Shown here piece by piece: positions 8,008 through 15,886 of a stretch of DNA of 64,000 nt. The stretch is from Pontibacter sp. FD36 (GTDB lineage: Bacteria > Bacteroidota > Bacteroidia > Cytophagales > Hymenobacteraceae), in contig NZ_JADPMP010000014.1 of the NCBI RefSeq assembly GCF_015686655.1, forward strand, positions 62,001 through 126,000, read 5' to 3'. A model generated the notes under the pieces. It worked only from the letters and a program-made list of their open reading frames with translations. It was not told the origin of the DNA and did no database searches. Both the position numbers and the translations under genes were made by a program. Numbering within the stretch: position 1 is the first letter of the stretch; the number at the start of each line of letters is the position of its first letter.

Positions 8008-8826
8008 GTGTCCACTACCGAATCCGACTCACTTTACGATAGACTAGAGCAAATGCCCGTGCACGAGGTGCTCACCTGCATCAACCAGGAAGACAAAAGT
8101 GTGCCACTGGCTGTTGAGCGTGTTATACCTCAGATCGAGACGCTGGTCAATGCTACTGTAGAGCGTCTCCGTGACGGAGGCAGACTCTTTTACATTGGGG
8201 CAGGCACCAGCGGGCGACTCGGCATAGTAGACGCATCGGAGTGTCCTCCTACTTATGGGGTGCCCCATGGCCTGGTAGTCGGCATTATAGCAGGTGGTGA
8301 CGGCGCCATCCGGAAGGCAGTGGAATTTGCCGAAGATGACACCAAACAGGCTTGGAAAGACTTGCAGGAGCATAATATCACTACCAAAGACATCGTGGTA
8401 GGTATAGCCGCTTCGGGCAGCACACCCTATGTAATAGGCGGATTGGAAGATTGCCGACGCCAGGGGATAGCCACTGGCTGTATTGTATGCAATGCCAACA
8501 GTGCTATAGCCGCTGCTGCTGACTATCCGGTAGAAGTGGTTACAGGTCCGGAATTTGTAACGGGCAGCACCCGCATGAAAGCCGGTACTGCTCAAAAGCT
8601 GGTGCTCAACATGCTCACCACTGCCACCATGATCCAGCTCGGCCACGTGAGGGGCAACAAGATGGTGGACATGCAGCTATCGAACACCAAGCTGGTGGAG
8701 CGCGGCACACGCATGCTGATGGAAGAGCTACAGTTGGCAAAACCTGAGGCTGCTGCCTTACTCAAGAAGTATGGTAGCGTTCGTGCTGCCATCGAGGCCT
8801 ACCGTAATGGCAATGGCATTTCTTAA
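8008..8826 (+). CDS. murQ: N-acetylmuramic acid 6-phosphate etherase
   Basis: A 272-residue SIS-domain lyase. It opens the lactyl ether of MurNAc-6-phosphate to give GlcNAc-6-phosphate and D-lactate in the cytosol. FYIGAGTSGRLGIVDASECP holds the sugar-phosphate loop and the catalytic Glu of DASECPPTYG. The second SIS signature is ASGSTPYVIGGL, and TGSTRMKAGTAQKLVLNML is diagnostic of MurQ. The start is a GTG at 8008, and no in-frame ATG lies close upstream. The protein lacks the C-terminal helical extension of some longer homologues. It probably forms an operon with the preceding sugar kinase and ends before a very strong hairpin. Confidence 0.93.
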   Translation: MSTTESDSLYDRLEQMPVHEVLTCINQEDKSVPLAVERVIPQIETLVNATVERLRDGGRLFYIGAGTSGRLGIVDASECPPTYGVPHGLVVGIIAGGDGAIRKAVEFAEDDTKQAWKDLQEHNITTKDIVVGIAASGSTPYVIGGLEDCRRQGIATGCIVCNANSAIAAAADYPVEVVTGPEFVTGSTRMKAGTAQKLVLNMLTTATMIQLGHVRGNKMVDMQLSNTKLVERGTRMLMEELQLAKPEAAALLKKYGSVRAAIEAYRNGNGIS

Positions 8827-8841
8827 GAAGGCTTATTTCTG

Positions 8842-8897
8842 ATAAAACAGCTCGGCCTGCCAGTATTAAAGTTTACTGGCAGGCCGAGCTGTTTTAT
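8842..8897. terminator. Strong bidirectional terminator, 24-bp perfect hairpin
   Basis: Bases 8842-8865 and 8874-8897 are perfect inverted repeats around an 8-base loop, with A-rich and T-rich outer ends (ATAAAACAG / CTGTTTTAT). It sits between the convergent murQ and TPR-protein genes and can stop transcripts from both sides. Confidence 0.9.
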
Positions 8898-8917
8898 CGC
8901 TTTTTGATTAAGAGCTG

Positions 8918-10000
8918 CTAGTCCAAGATGGCCATACTTTCTACAAGCACTTTTGCTGCTTCTTTGCTTGGTACTTTGTAATTGGTCACCGCCCAGTCAT
9001 AGCCTAGTTTAAAGCGATCATCTTTCATGGCGTAGCGCATTTTCTCGCGGTAGTCGGCTACAGGCTCCAGACCAAGCGCCTGCCGGAGCTCGTTCGCCCG
9101 CGCCTCTTCTTCCTCGCTCATGCGTTGAATCAGATAGCGGCTCGACAGATCTCCAAACTCATCATCATCCTGGCAGTCTTCCGGTTTGTTGCAGATCACA
9201 CGTGCAAGCACTTTAGACCGATACAGGTTCTTGCCCTGCTGTTGGTCCATCAGGTAAGCCGCCGCGTGCGGGTCGAGTTTGCCCTCCTGCACTGCCTGAG
9301 TAAGCACAGGCGTGAAGTCAAAGCCGTTGCGGGCAGAGGTCTGGCGTTGAATCACAATACTGAAGCGCGGCAGCGCCTCCAAGGTGTCGGGCACCCCAAT
9401 CAGTTCCTCCCCCGGATAGCCGTGTTTGCTGATCCAGGCCAGCAGCTTTTTCACATTATCAGCTTCTATTTTTCTGATCGTGTCGGCATGCACGCGCAGA
9501 CCTCCCTTAGCCTGCCGGAAGAACTGGTCACGGGCCCAGAGCTCATCCAGATCGGCACGCAGGTCTATGTTCATATTCTCACGGAAGGCTTTGCGGCGCT
9601 TCGGATATTTTTTTGCGAACTTCTTCCAGCCTTTATGGGCTCGCAGTGGTTCAAACACCTCCTGCTGCTCCAGGTACTCCAGGGTCACTCCTTTTTCCAC
9701 CAGTTTCTCGAGGTAGTCTATACCTTGCTTTTCATTGCCTGTAAGCGTGGCACATACCGCGGCATTGTAATAGTCGCGGGCAAAGCCCTTGGGTACGGCC
9801 GAGAAGGCCTGCTGGTAAGTTTCCAGCGCCCCTTCGTAGTCCTTTGCCATCACCAGCCTTTCAGCTTTGTTGATTCGAGGATGGTACTCTTTGATATAAT
9901 CTGCTTTCGCAAACGCCTGATTGCCGTAACTCAGCATTACAAGCAGAAGAAGCAAAGAGAGGGTCTGTCTTAAAAAATTGAAGCTGAATGTGAACTGCAT
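8918..10000 (-). CDS. Secreted TPR-containing protein of unknown function
   Basis: A 360-residue protein with a clear signal peptide (hydrophobic stretch LSLLLLLVMLSYGNQAFA, likely cleaved near residue 31). After it comes a short TPR-like region around residues 35-105, recognisable from AKDYEGALETYQQAFSAVP and FARDYYNAAVCATLTGNEKQ. The remainder is charged and helical with no motif I recognise, apart from a KHGYPGEELIG segment resembling the DUF6624-like region of some Bacteroidota proteins. It probably acts in the periplasm or outside the cell. It is a single-gene unit, and the hairpin at 8842-8897 ends its transcript. Confidence 0.75.
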   Translation of the reverse strand: MQFTFSFNFLRQTLSLLLLLVMLSYGNQAFAKADYIKEYHPRINKAERLVMAKDYEGALETYQQAFSAVPKGFARDYYNAAVCATLTGNEKQGIDYLEKLVEKGVTLEYLEQQEVFEPLRAHKGWKKFAKKYPKRRKAFRENMNIDLRADLDELWARDQFFRQAKGGLRVHADTIRKIEADNVKKLLAWISKHGYPGEELIGVPDTLEALPRFSIVIQRQTSARNGFDFTPVLTQAVQEGKLDPHAAAYLMDQQQGKNLYRSKVLARVICNKPEDCQDDDEFGDLSSRYLIQRMSEEEEARANELRQALGLEPVADYREKMRYAMKDDRFKLGYDWAVTNYKVPSKEAAKVLVESMAILD

Positions 10001-10223
10001 AGAAAATGAGTGATGTTTTCAGTTGGAACGTGCTATGTTATAACGTACTCGGGGCAGCCTTAGCATATCTTGCGGCCATTTTGTACCTGCTTATACCTGC
10101 ATCAGTATGCAGGAGTTGACTAATCAGGCGATTTCTACCTTAAATATAGCCAACTTTGTCCAAAATCTTAGAGTAGACAGACAAATGCCTGCCAATGGCA
10201 CAGGCGGCAAAATGAATTGATAT

Positions 10224-10793
10224 ATGCACACGATCGAACCCTTTTATAACTGGCTGGAGCTCTATTCAGCTACCGACGACCCTCGCTCTCCACTGTATGG
10301 AGCCGAGAACAGCCTGACACACTACACGCATACCATTTACGGTTACTACATCCACCCGCAGTGGGACGACATCGACTCTGAAACACTTTTCCTGAAAATA
10401 CTTTATGCCGACTACGACCTGAGCTTTGCCGTGATCGAGTTTATCGGGGAGTGGAACGATGCCCTCAACAATGACATCATGAAGCTCAAGCGTAACATCA
10501 TCGACCCGCTCGTGCAGGAGGATATCAAGCATTTTATTCTGATAGGTGAGAATGTGTTCAACTTCCACGGTTCCGAAGACGATTATTACGAAGAGTGGTT
10601 TGAGGATGTGGAGGAAGGCTGGATTGCGGCTATCAGCTTCCGTGACTTTGTGCTTAACGAGATGCGTAGCTACAACATAGACTCGTACATCAACTCAGGT
10701 GGCACTCTGGACGAGCTACACTGGCGCACCTATACGCCCAAGCGGCTCTTTGCGCTGGTCAACAGTATGATTCAGAAAAGGCTTGGTCCGTGA
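10224..10793 (+). CDS. Conserved hypothetical acidic protein
   Basis: I do not recognise a functional family for this 189-residue protein. It has no signal peptide or membrane segment, so it is probably cytosolic. It is strongly acidic and aromatic, with clusters such as GSEDDYYEEWFEDVEEGW and many Tyr and Trp. The reading frame is long, well populated with ordinary codons and bounded by its own terminator, so it is very likely a real gene. It lies alone between a minus-strand TPR gene and two small minus-strand lipoprotein genes, and the context says nothing about its job. Confidence 0.7.
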   Translation: MHTIEPFYNWLELYSATDDPRSPLYGAENSLTHYTHTIYGYYIHPQWDDIDSETLFLKILYADYDLSFAVIEFIGEWNDALNNDIMKLKRNIIDPLVQEDIKHFILIGENVFNFHGSEDDYYEEWFEDVEEGWIAAISFRDFVLNEMRSYNIDSYINSGGTLDELHWRTYTPKRLFALVNSMIQKRLGP

Positions 10794-10813
10794 TCATATA
10801 CCTGATTGCAGAC

Positions 10814-10858
10814 ATAAAAAAAACGGCAGACTCTTAGAAGGGCCAGCCGTTTTTTTAT
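10814..10858. terminator. Bidirectional intrinsic terminator
   Basis: A run of eight A with CGGC pairs with GCCG and seven T across an 18-base loop. It lies between the plus-strand hypothetical gene ending at 10793 and the small minus-strand lipoprotein gene ending at 10871. Confidence 0.75.
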
Positions 10859-10870
10859 GTTGTGGATATT

Positions 10871-11050
10871 TTATTGAACAGCTTCTTCTGTTTCGTCTTC
10901 TACTTCTTCAGCGGCATCTTCCACGTCGTCGCCTACGTCTTCTGCGGTGTCTTCCATTCTTTCCTGTGTGTTTTCTTCACGCGTTTCGCATGATGTGAAA
11001 GAGAAAGTTAGCAAACCTGCAACAAGCATCATTAAAATTGGCTTCTTCAT
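10871..11050 (-). CDS. Small acidic lipoprotein (59 residues)
   Basis: An ATG at 11050 opens a 59-codon frame. The product starts MKKPILMMLVAGLLTFSFTSC, a lipoprotein signal with the lipidated Cys at residue 21. The rest is almost entirely Glu, Asp, Ala and Val in a roughly seven-residue rhythm (EDVGDDVEDAAEEVEDETEE), suggesting an amphipathic acidic helix or disordered tail. The next gene upstream encodes a similar small lipoprotein, so the two look like diverged paralogues. The leader GTTGGTTAAGGTGAG (plus-strand reading, 11056-11070) resembles those of two receptor genes in this window. Function unknown. Confidence 0.72.
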   Translation of the reverse strand: MKKPILMMLVAGLLTFSFTSCETREENTQERMEDTAEDVGDDVEDAAEEVEDETEEAVQ

Positions 11051-11121
11051 ATTAAGTTGGTTAAGGTGAGAAATAAGCTTCTTGCAATACGGGGACAGTA
11101 TGTATAGGTTTTGGCATATAT

Positions 11122-11151
11122 AAAAAAAAGCACTCCACGGAGTGCTTTTTT
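11122..11151 (-). terminator. Intrinsic terminator after the 61-residue lipoprotein gene
   Basis: GCACTCC and GGAGTGC form the stem, flanked by eight A and six T. It lies 45 bases past the end of the minus-strand gene at 11196 and separates the two small lipoprotein genes into independent transcripts. Confidence 0.85.
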
Positions 11152-11195
11152 CTTTTGCCTGACCACATGGTCAGGTAGTACTGGTACTAGTGTGA

Positions 11196-11381
11196 TTACT
11201 GAACAGTAGTTGTGTCTTCCATTACAGATGTAGTGTCCATCTCCATGTCAGTCTCAACGTCAACTGTCTCTACAGTTTCAGTTTCAGTAGTCTCAACATC
11301 AGTTGCAGTTTCTTCTGCGTTATTGCATGATGCAAATGTGAAAAGACCTGCAACGAATAGTAAACCGAATACTTTTTTCAT
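11196..11381 (-). CDS. Small acidic lipoprotein (61 residues)
   Basis: The product begins MKKVFGLLFVAGLFTFASC, with a lipobox and lipidated Cys at residue 19. It then consists of low-complexity Thr, Glu, Val and Asp (for example VETTETETVETVDVETDMEM). It resembles the neighbouring 59-residue lipoprotein in signal peptide, size and acidity but not in detailed sequence. It has its own -7 box (11413-11420) and terminator. No known domain is visible. A role at the periplasmic or outer face of the envelope follows from the lipobox; anything further would be a guess. Confidence 0.72.
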   Translation of the reverse strand: MKKVFGLLFVAGLFTFASCNNAEETATDVETTETETVETVDVETDMEMDTTSVMEDTTTVQ

Positions 11382-11412
11382 AATGTTTTGTGATTGGTTA
11401 AAGATGAAGCAT

Positions 11413-11420
11413 CAAATATA
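11413..11420 (-). promoter_or_regulatory. -7 box for the 61-residue lipoprotein gene
   Basis: The minus strand reads TATATTTG (consensus TAnnTTTG), 31 bases upstream of the ATG at 11381. Confidence 0.5.
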
Positions 11421-11453
11421 ACAGTATATCTGAATATATTGATATAGAAGCTC

Positions 11454-12767
11454 TTATTTTTTCTTAAACAACACTTTGATCGGCACACCCTCGAAGCCAA
11501 AATGCTTACGGATGCTGTTCTCCAGGTAGCGTGTGTAAGGCTCCTTCACATACTGCGGCAGGTTGCAGAAGAACGCAAACGTTGGGTTATGCGTCGGCAG
11601 CTGCGTCACATACTTGATCTTGATGAACTTTCCTTTCACGGATGGTGGCGGGTAACGCTCAATGTCCGGGAGGATTTTGTCGTTCAGCTTCGAAGTAGAG
11701 ATTTTACGCGTTTTCTGCTCGTATACCTCCATTGCTGTTTCCACGGCCTTGTGCACACGCTGCTTTGTCACAACAGAGGTAAAGATGATCGGCACGTACT
11801 TGATCGGTGCGATCGCTTCAAGAATCTTCTCTTCGAACTCCTTGGTCGTATTCGTCTCTTTCTCTACCAAATCCCACTTGTTCACCAGAATCACGATGCC
11901 TTTGCGGTTTTTCTCAGCCAGTGAGATGATGTTCACATCCTGTGACTCTATTCCTCTGGTAGCATCCAGCATCACAATACACACATCAGCATCTTCCAAA
12001 GCACGCACGGAGCGCATCACGGAGTAAAACTCAATGTCTTCGCTCACTTTGCTCTTGCGGCGCAGACCAGCTGTGTCGACAATGATAAACTCTTTGCCAA
12101 AGGCATTGTAGCGGGAGTCGATGGCATCGCGGGTCGTACCGGCAATATCGGTCACGATGTTACGCTCTACACCCAGCAGCATGTTCACGAAAGAAGACTT
12201 ACCTACGTTCGGGCGACCCAGCACGGCAAGTCTAGGTATACCTGCATCCGGATCTTCTGTGCCTTCGGTTTTGAAGTGTTTCACCACCTCATCCAGCAGA
12301 TCACCTGTACCGGAGCCACTCTGCGATGAGATTGGGAAAATGTCTATACCTAAACCCAGTGCATAAAACTCACCCATCTGGTGGGCACGCGCATTGGTAT
12401 CGGCTTTATTAGCCACTACATAAATAGGCTTGTCGGTGCGACGCAGTACGTTGGCAAACTCTTCGTCCAATCCGGTCAGACCAGCCTCCACATCTACCAT
12501 GAACAGGATTACGTCGGCTTCTTTGATAGCCAGTTCTACCTGCTTGTTGATTTCACCTTCAAAAATATCGTCGGAGCCGTGCACATAACCACCCGTGTCA
12601 ATCACGGTGAAGTATTTGCCGGTCCAGTCGCCATGCCCGTAGCTACGGTCGCGGGTTACGCCGCTCTCGTTGTCCATAATGGCTTGGCGGCGCCCCACAA
12701 GGCGATTAAAAAGTGTAGACTTGCCCACGTTCGGGCGGCCTACGATTGCAATGATGTTGGTTGACAT
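11454..12767 (-). CDS. der: Ribosome biogenesis GTPase Der (EngA)
   Basis: A 437-residue protein with two tandem Era-like GTPase domains and a C-terminal KH-like domain, the hallmark of Der. The first P-loop is GRPNVGKSTLFNRL (about residues 10-23) with DTGG and NKAD motifs. The second is GRPNVGKSSFVNML (about residues 183-196) with DTAGLRRKSK and NKWD. Der binds the 50S subunit and helps its late assembly. Length is standard. The gene encoding another assembly GTPase, Era, lies just upstream on the same strand, and the 63-base gap between them has no clear terminator, so co-transcription is possible. Confidence 0.97.
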   Translation of the reverse strand: MSTNIIAIVGRPNVGKSTLFNRLVGRRQAIMDNESGVTRDRSYGHGDWTGKYFTVIDTGGYVHGSDDIFEGEINKQVELAIKEADVILFMVDVEAGLTGLDEEFANVLRRTDKPIYVVANKADTNARAHQMGEFYALGLGIDIFPISSQSGSGTGDLLDEVVKHFKTEGTEDPDAGIPRLAVLGRPNVGKSSFVNMLLGVERNIVTDIAGTTRDAIDSRYNAFGKEFIIVDTAGLRRKSKVSEDIEFYSVMRSVRALEDADVCIVMLDATRGIESQDVNIISLAEKNRKGIVILVNKWDLVEKETNTTKEFEEKILEAIAPIKYVPIIFTSVVTKQRVHKAVETAMEVYEQKTRKISTSKLNDKILPDIERYPPPSVKGKFIKIKYVTQLPTHNPTFAFFCNLPQYVKEPYTRYLENSIRKHFGFEGVPIKVLFKKK

Positions 12768-12830
12768 CTAAATAAAATAAAATAGTTAAAGTGCCCCCGG
12801 AGCACCTTGCCCCGAAGCTTTAATGGTGCG

Positions 12831-13718
12831 CTACTCGCTGTAGCCAAAACGGCGTAACAGCTTCTGGTCGGTTCGCCAGTTCTCGTTCACGCGCACGTAT
12901 AAATCAAGAAATATCTTTTTCTGGAAAAACTGTTCCATATCCAGACGGGCTTGCATGCCTACTTTTTTCAGCGCTTCGCCTTTGTGGCCGATCACAATAC
13001 CTTTCTGGCTTTTGCGCTCCACGCTGATTTCGGCACGGATACGGATGATGTCCTCTTCTTCTTTAAACTCCTCCACTACTACTTCGCAGCTGTAGGGAAT
13101 TTCCTTTTTATAGTTGAGGAAAATCTTCTCCCGGATGATCTCCGACACAAAGAAACGCTCGGGCTTGTCAGTCAGTTCATCTTTCGGATAAAAAGCCGGA
13201 TGCTCGGGCAACAAAGCCATCAAACGATTGAATAGCTGCTCTACGCCAAAGTTATGCAAAGCCGAAATCGGGTGGATCTCGGTCGGGTTCATCTTCTCCT
13301 GCCAGTAAGCTACCTTCTCCTGCACTTCCTCTTCTGTAGCCTGATCAATCTTATTGATCAGCAACAGGATGGGCACCTCGGCATGCTGCAATCGCTTGAT
13401 CACATCATCCTCGTCGTGCTTCTCGTAAATGTCCGTCACAAACAGAATGATGTCGGCATCTTCCAGGGATGTGCGCACAAAACTCATCATTGACTCATGC
13501 AGGGCATACTGCGGCTTGATGATGCCAGGGGTGTCAGAGTACACGATCTGAAAATCATCGCCATTCAGGATACCCATGATGCGGTGACGTGTGGTCTGGG
13601 CTTTGGACGTGATAATAGACAGCTTCTCCCCTACCAGGGCATTCATAAGTGTGGATTTACCCACATTTGGCTTACCTACTATACTTACAAAACCAGCTTT
13701 GTGCGGAGCTTGTGACAT
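12831..13718 (-). CDS. era: GTPase Era
   Basis: A 295-residue GTPase from the ATG at 13718, beginning MSQAPHKAGFVSIVGKPNVG. The P-loop is GKPNVGKSTLMNAL, with DTPG and NKID further on. The C-terminal KH domain, which binds the 3' end of 16S rRNA, contains GIVIGHKGEALKKVG. Era acts in 30S maturation. The reading frame stays open upstream to 13820, but a -7 box at 13737-13744 lies inside that extension and the extension has no family resemblance, so 13718 is chosen. Confidence 0.96.
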   Translation of the reverse strand: MSQAPHKAGFVSIVGKPNVGKSTLMNALVGEKLSIITSKAQTTRHRIMGILNGDDFQIVYSDTPGIIKPQYALHESMMSFVRTSLEDADIILFVTDIYEKHDEDDVIKRLQHAEVPILLLINKIDQATEEEVQEKVAYWQEKMNPTEIHPISALHNFGVEQLFNRLMALLPEHPAFYPKDELTDKPERFFVSEIIREKIFLNYKKEIPYSCEVVVEEFKEEEDIIRIRAEISVERKSQKGIVIGHKGEALKKVGMQARLDMEQFFQKKIFLDLYVRVNENWRTDQKLLRRFGYSE

Positions 13719-13736
13719 AATTAAAATTTGAGGATG

Positions 13737-13744
13737 CAAAATTA
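13737..13744 (-). promoter_or_regulatory. -7 box for era
   Basis: The minus strand reads TAATTTTG (consensus TAnnTTTG), 18 bases upstream of the era ATG. Its position rules out the longer reading frame. Confidence 0.5.
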
Positions 13745-13903
13745 CTTCTTTTTTACGAAACCCCGTGAAAATGTGTGGATTTAGAATTTTGATTGAATGC
13801 GAGAATGAAGTTTTAAACATTTCTCTCTGCTTTCAGCTTTACTCCATACCTCCCTCTATCAGGGTATAGAAACTATCGATCATAACTAACTCGTTATACT
13901 TCG

Positions 13904-13911
13904 TATCTTTG
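13904..13911 (+). promoter_or_regulatory. -7 box for hemH
   Basis: TATCTTTG matches TAnnTTTG and lies 26 bases before the hemH ATG. Confidence 0.55.
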
Positions 13912-13937
13912 TATAGCAAAAAGCACTATTGATTTAG

Positions 13938-14966
13938 ATGAGCAAGAAAAAAACAGGCAAGATCGGTGTTTTACTGGTGAACCTCGGCACACCGGATACC
14001 CCCAACACACCTGATGTAAGAAAATACCTGCGTGAGTTCCTCCTGGACCCACGCGTGATTGACATAAACCCCGTAGGCCGGTTTGCCTTGGTGAATGGCG
14101 TGATCGCACCTTTCAGAGCCCCAAAATCAGCCAAGGTATACAAACAGCTATGGACGGAACGAGGCTCCCCCCTGCTATTCCACGGACTGGACTTGCAGAA
14201 AAAGCTGCAGGAAGCACTGGGCTCTGACTATCATGTGGCCTTTGGTATGCGCTACCAAAGCCCCAGCATCGCCAGCGCACTGGAAGAGCTTCGTGAAAAA
14301 AGTGTAGACCGTATTATCGTGCTCCCACTGTTCCCGCAGTATGCCGCTGCTTCTACCGGCTCGGTGCAGGATAAAGTAATGGAAATCGTGCGAGAGTGGT
14401 GGGTTATACCTAGCATTAACTTTATCTCTTCGTTTTGCGATGACCCTGGCTTTATCAATGCATTTGCAGAATTGGGCAAGCAACATATGGCACAGGATGA
14501 TTACGACCATGTGATCTTCAGCTATCACGGTTTGCCAGAGCGACAAGTTTTGAAAGGCAGTGACAAAGGCTACTGCCAATTGGGCGCCTGCTGCAACAGC
14601 TATAACAAGCGCAACAAATACTGCTACCGCGCCGCCTGCTTTGCCACTTCAAGGCTGTTAGCCGAGAAACTTGGCCTCAGCGAAGATCAGTATACCGTTA
14701 CCTTCCAGTCCAGACTCCTGAAAGATCCGTGGCTACAACCCTACACCGACGAAGTGCTGAAAACACTGCCGGAGCGGGGCATTAAGAAGGTTTTGGCGTA
14801 TAGCCCTGCCTTTGTGGCCGATTGCCTCGAGACGACCATTGAAGTAGGCGAAGAATTCAAAGAGATGTTTGAACATGCCGGTGGCGAAAAATGGCAGCTG
14901 GTAGAGAGCCTGAACTCAAACGATACGTGGGTGCAAGCCGTGAAGGAAATGATCCTCCAACATTAG
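13938..14966 (+). CDS. hemH: Ferrochelatase with internal cysteine cluster
   Basis: A 342-residue ferrochelatase, inserting Fe(II) into a porphyrin in the last or near-last step of heme synthesis. KIGVLLVNLGTPDTP at the N-terminus, LPLFPQYAAASTGS and FSYHGLP with the conserved metal-site His197 are family signatures. CLETTIEVGEE near the C-terminus holds the conserved acidic residues. Between residues 213 and 234 there are five cysteines (213, 218, 219, 229, 234), resembling the internal [2Fe-2S] ligand region described for one class of bacterial ferrochelatases. No other heme gene is nearby. A -7 box precedes it, and a 19-bp hairpin follows. Confidence 0.95.
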   Translation: MSKKKTGKIGVLLVNLGTPDTPNTPDVRKYLREFLLDPRVIDINPVGRFALVNGVIAPFRAPKSAKVYKQLWTERGSPLLFHGLDLQKKLQEALGSDYHVAFGMRYQSPSIASALEELREKSVDRIIVLPLFPQYAAASTGSVQDKVMEIVREWWVIPSINFISSFCDDPGFINAFAELGKQHMAQDDYDHVIFSYHGLPERQVLKGSDKGYCQLGACCNSYNKRNKYCYRAACFATSRLLAEKLGLSEDQYTVTFQSRLLKDPWLQPYTDEVLKTLPERGIKKVLAYSPAFVADCLETTIEVGEEFKEMFEHAGGEKWQLVESLNSNDTWVQAVKEMILQH

Positions 14967-14992
14967 AATTTGAAGATGTCTTTACAACAGGT

Positions 14993-15040
14993 ATAAAACA
15001 GAAGCGGCGCTACAAATTTGCAGCGCCGCTTCTGTTTTAT
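14993..15040 (+). terminator. Terminator after hemH, 19-bp perfect hairpin
   Basis: Bases 14993-15011 and 15022-15040 are perfect inverted repeats around a 10-base loop. The outer stem ATAAAACAG/CTGTTTTAT is the same as in the hairpin at 8842-8897. It can act on both strands between convergent hemH and the LOG gene. Confidence 0.88.
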
Positions 15041-15208
15041 CTTATTGATGTCTGAGACTTATGGAGGCATCCTCGATTTTAATCTATACTATCAGCTTCG
15101 CCATACCTATACACGATTCAGAAAGGTTTCGACCTGCCCCTACGAAAAGGACCAATCATCGAACAGCAAAATTTTAGTAGCCAACAAGTAACAATCAGCA
15201 TCTAATAA

Positions 15209-15790
15209 TTAAATTCTCTTAAAATCGACCCAGTAATCAGATGTGGCGTCGGCATATGCTCTGATTCTCTCTAGTAGCACCTCAGCATCACTTTCTATAA
15301 TCAGGTTTTCGCGCTGGTCACCTTTCACAAAGCCTTCACTTACGGTATGGTCGATCATCTCAAAAAACTTGTCCCAATAGCCGTTAATATTATAGAAGGC
15401 TACTGGCTTTTTGATGATGCCGAGCTGGTTCCATGTGATGATCTCGCAGATCTCGTCGAATGTACCGAAGCCGCCGGGCATAGCGATAAAGGCATCGGAA
15501 CGAGCCGCCATAATGGCTTTCCGCTCATGCATTGTCTCCACCACAACCAGTTCCTGCAATCCTCTATGGGCTACTTCCCTGTCAACCAAGCTTTGCGGGA
15601 TCACGCCTATACCTGTGCCTCCTGCTGCCAGCACCGCATCGGCAATCACGCCCATAAGCCCTACATTGCCACCACCATATACCAGCTTTATACCTTGCTC
15701 CGCCATTAATTCCCCTAATCGCGCTGCAGACTCACTGTACATTGGATTTATACCTGCATTGGCTCCACAAAAAACGCCTATACTTCTCAT
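15209..15790 (-). CDS. LOG family protein (probable nucleoside 5'-monophosphate phosphoribohydrolase)
   Basis: A 193-residue Rossmann-like protein. It carries the family signature PGGFGTFDE (PGGxGTxxE) and an upstream ERK in MHERKAIM, the two motifs that build the active site in LOG proteins. Members release ribose 5-phosphate from cytokinin or other nucleoside monophosphates. Many were earlier mislabelled lysine decarboxylases. The N-terminus, GVFCGANAGINPMYSESAARLGELMA, is typical for TIGR00730. The natural substrate here is unknown. It follows the cysteine desulfurase gene on the same strand after a terminator-like hairpin, so it may be transcribed separately. Confidence 0.9.
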   Translation of the reverse strand: MRSIGVFCGANAGINPMYSESAARLGELMAEQGIKLVYGGGNVGLMGVIADAVLAAGGTGIGVIPQSLVDREVAHRGLQELVVVETMHERKAIMAARSDAFIAMPGGFGTFDEICEIITWNQLGIIKKPVAFYNINGYWDKFFEMIDHTVSEGFVKGDQRENLIIESDAEVLLERIRAYADATSDYWVDFKRI

Positions 15791-15827
15791 TGCTATACCT
15801 TGTTCTTCTATAAATTTCGTTTCACAA

Positions 15828-15861
15828 AGAAAGGCTCCAGCATTACTGCTGAAGCCTTTTA
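15828..15861 (-). terminator. Terminator after the cysteine desulfurase gene
   Basis: AAAGGCTCCAGCA pairs with TGCTGAAGCCTTT (one mismatch) around a 4-base loop. On the minus strand it follows the desulfurase stop at 15887 and precedes the LOG start. Confidence 0.75.
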
Positions 15862-15886
15862 CTATTTTGAAGGATGCCGGCTATAC

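Noticed and set aside
9125-9973. 282-residue plus-strand reading frame
   Set aside because: It lies wholly antisense to the secreted TPR gene and reads like frame shadow. The minus strand has signal peptide and TPR features.
15041-15208. Gap between hemH terminator and LOG gene as a possible small gene or RNA
   Set aside because: No open frame with a start, no hairpin and no promoter box is visible; I see nothing functional there.
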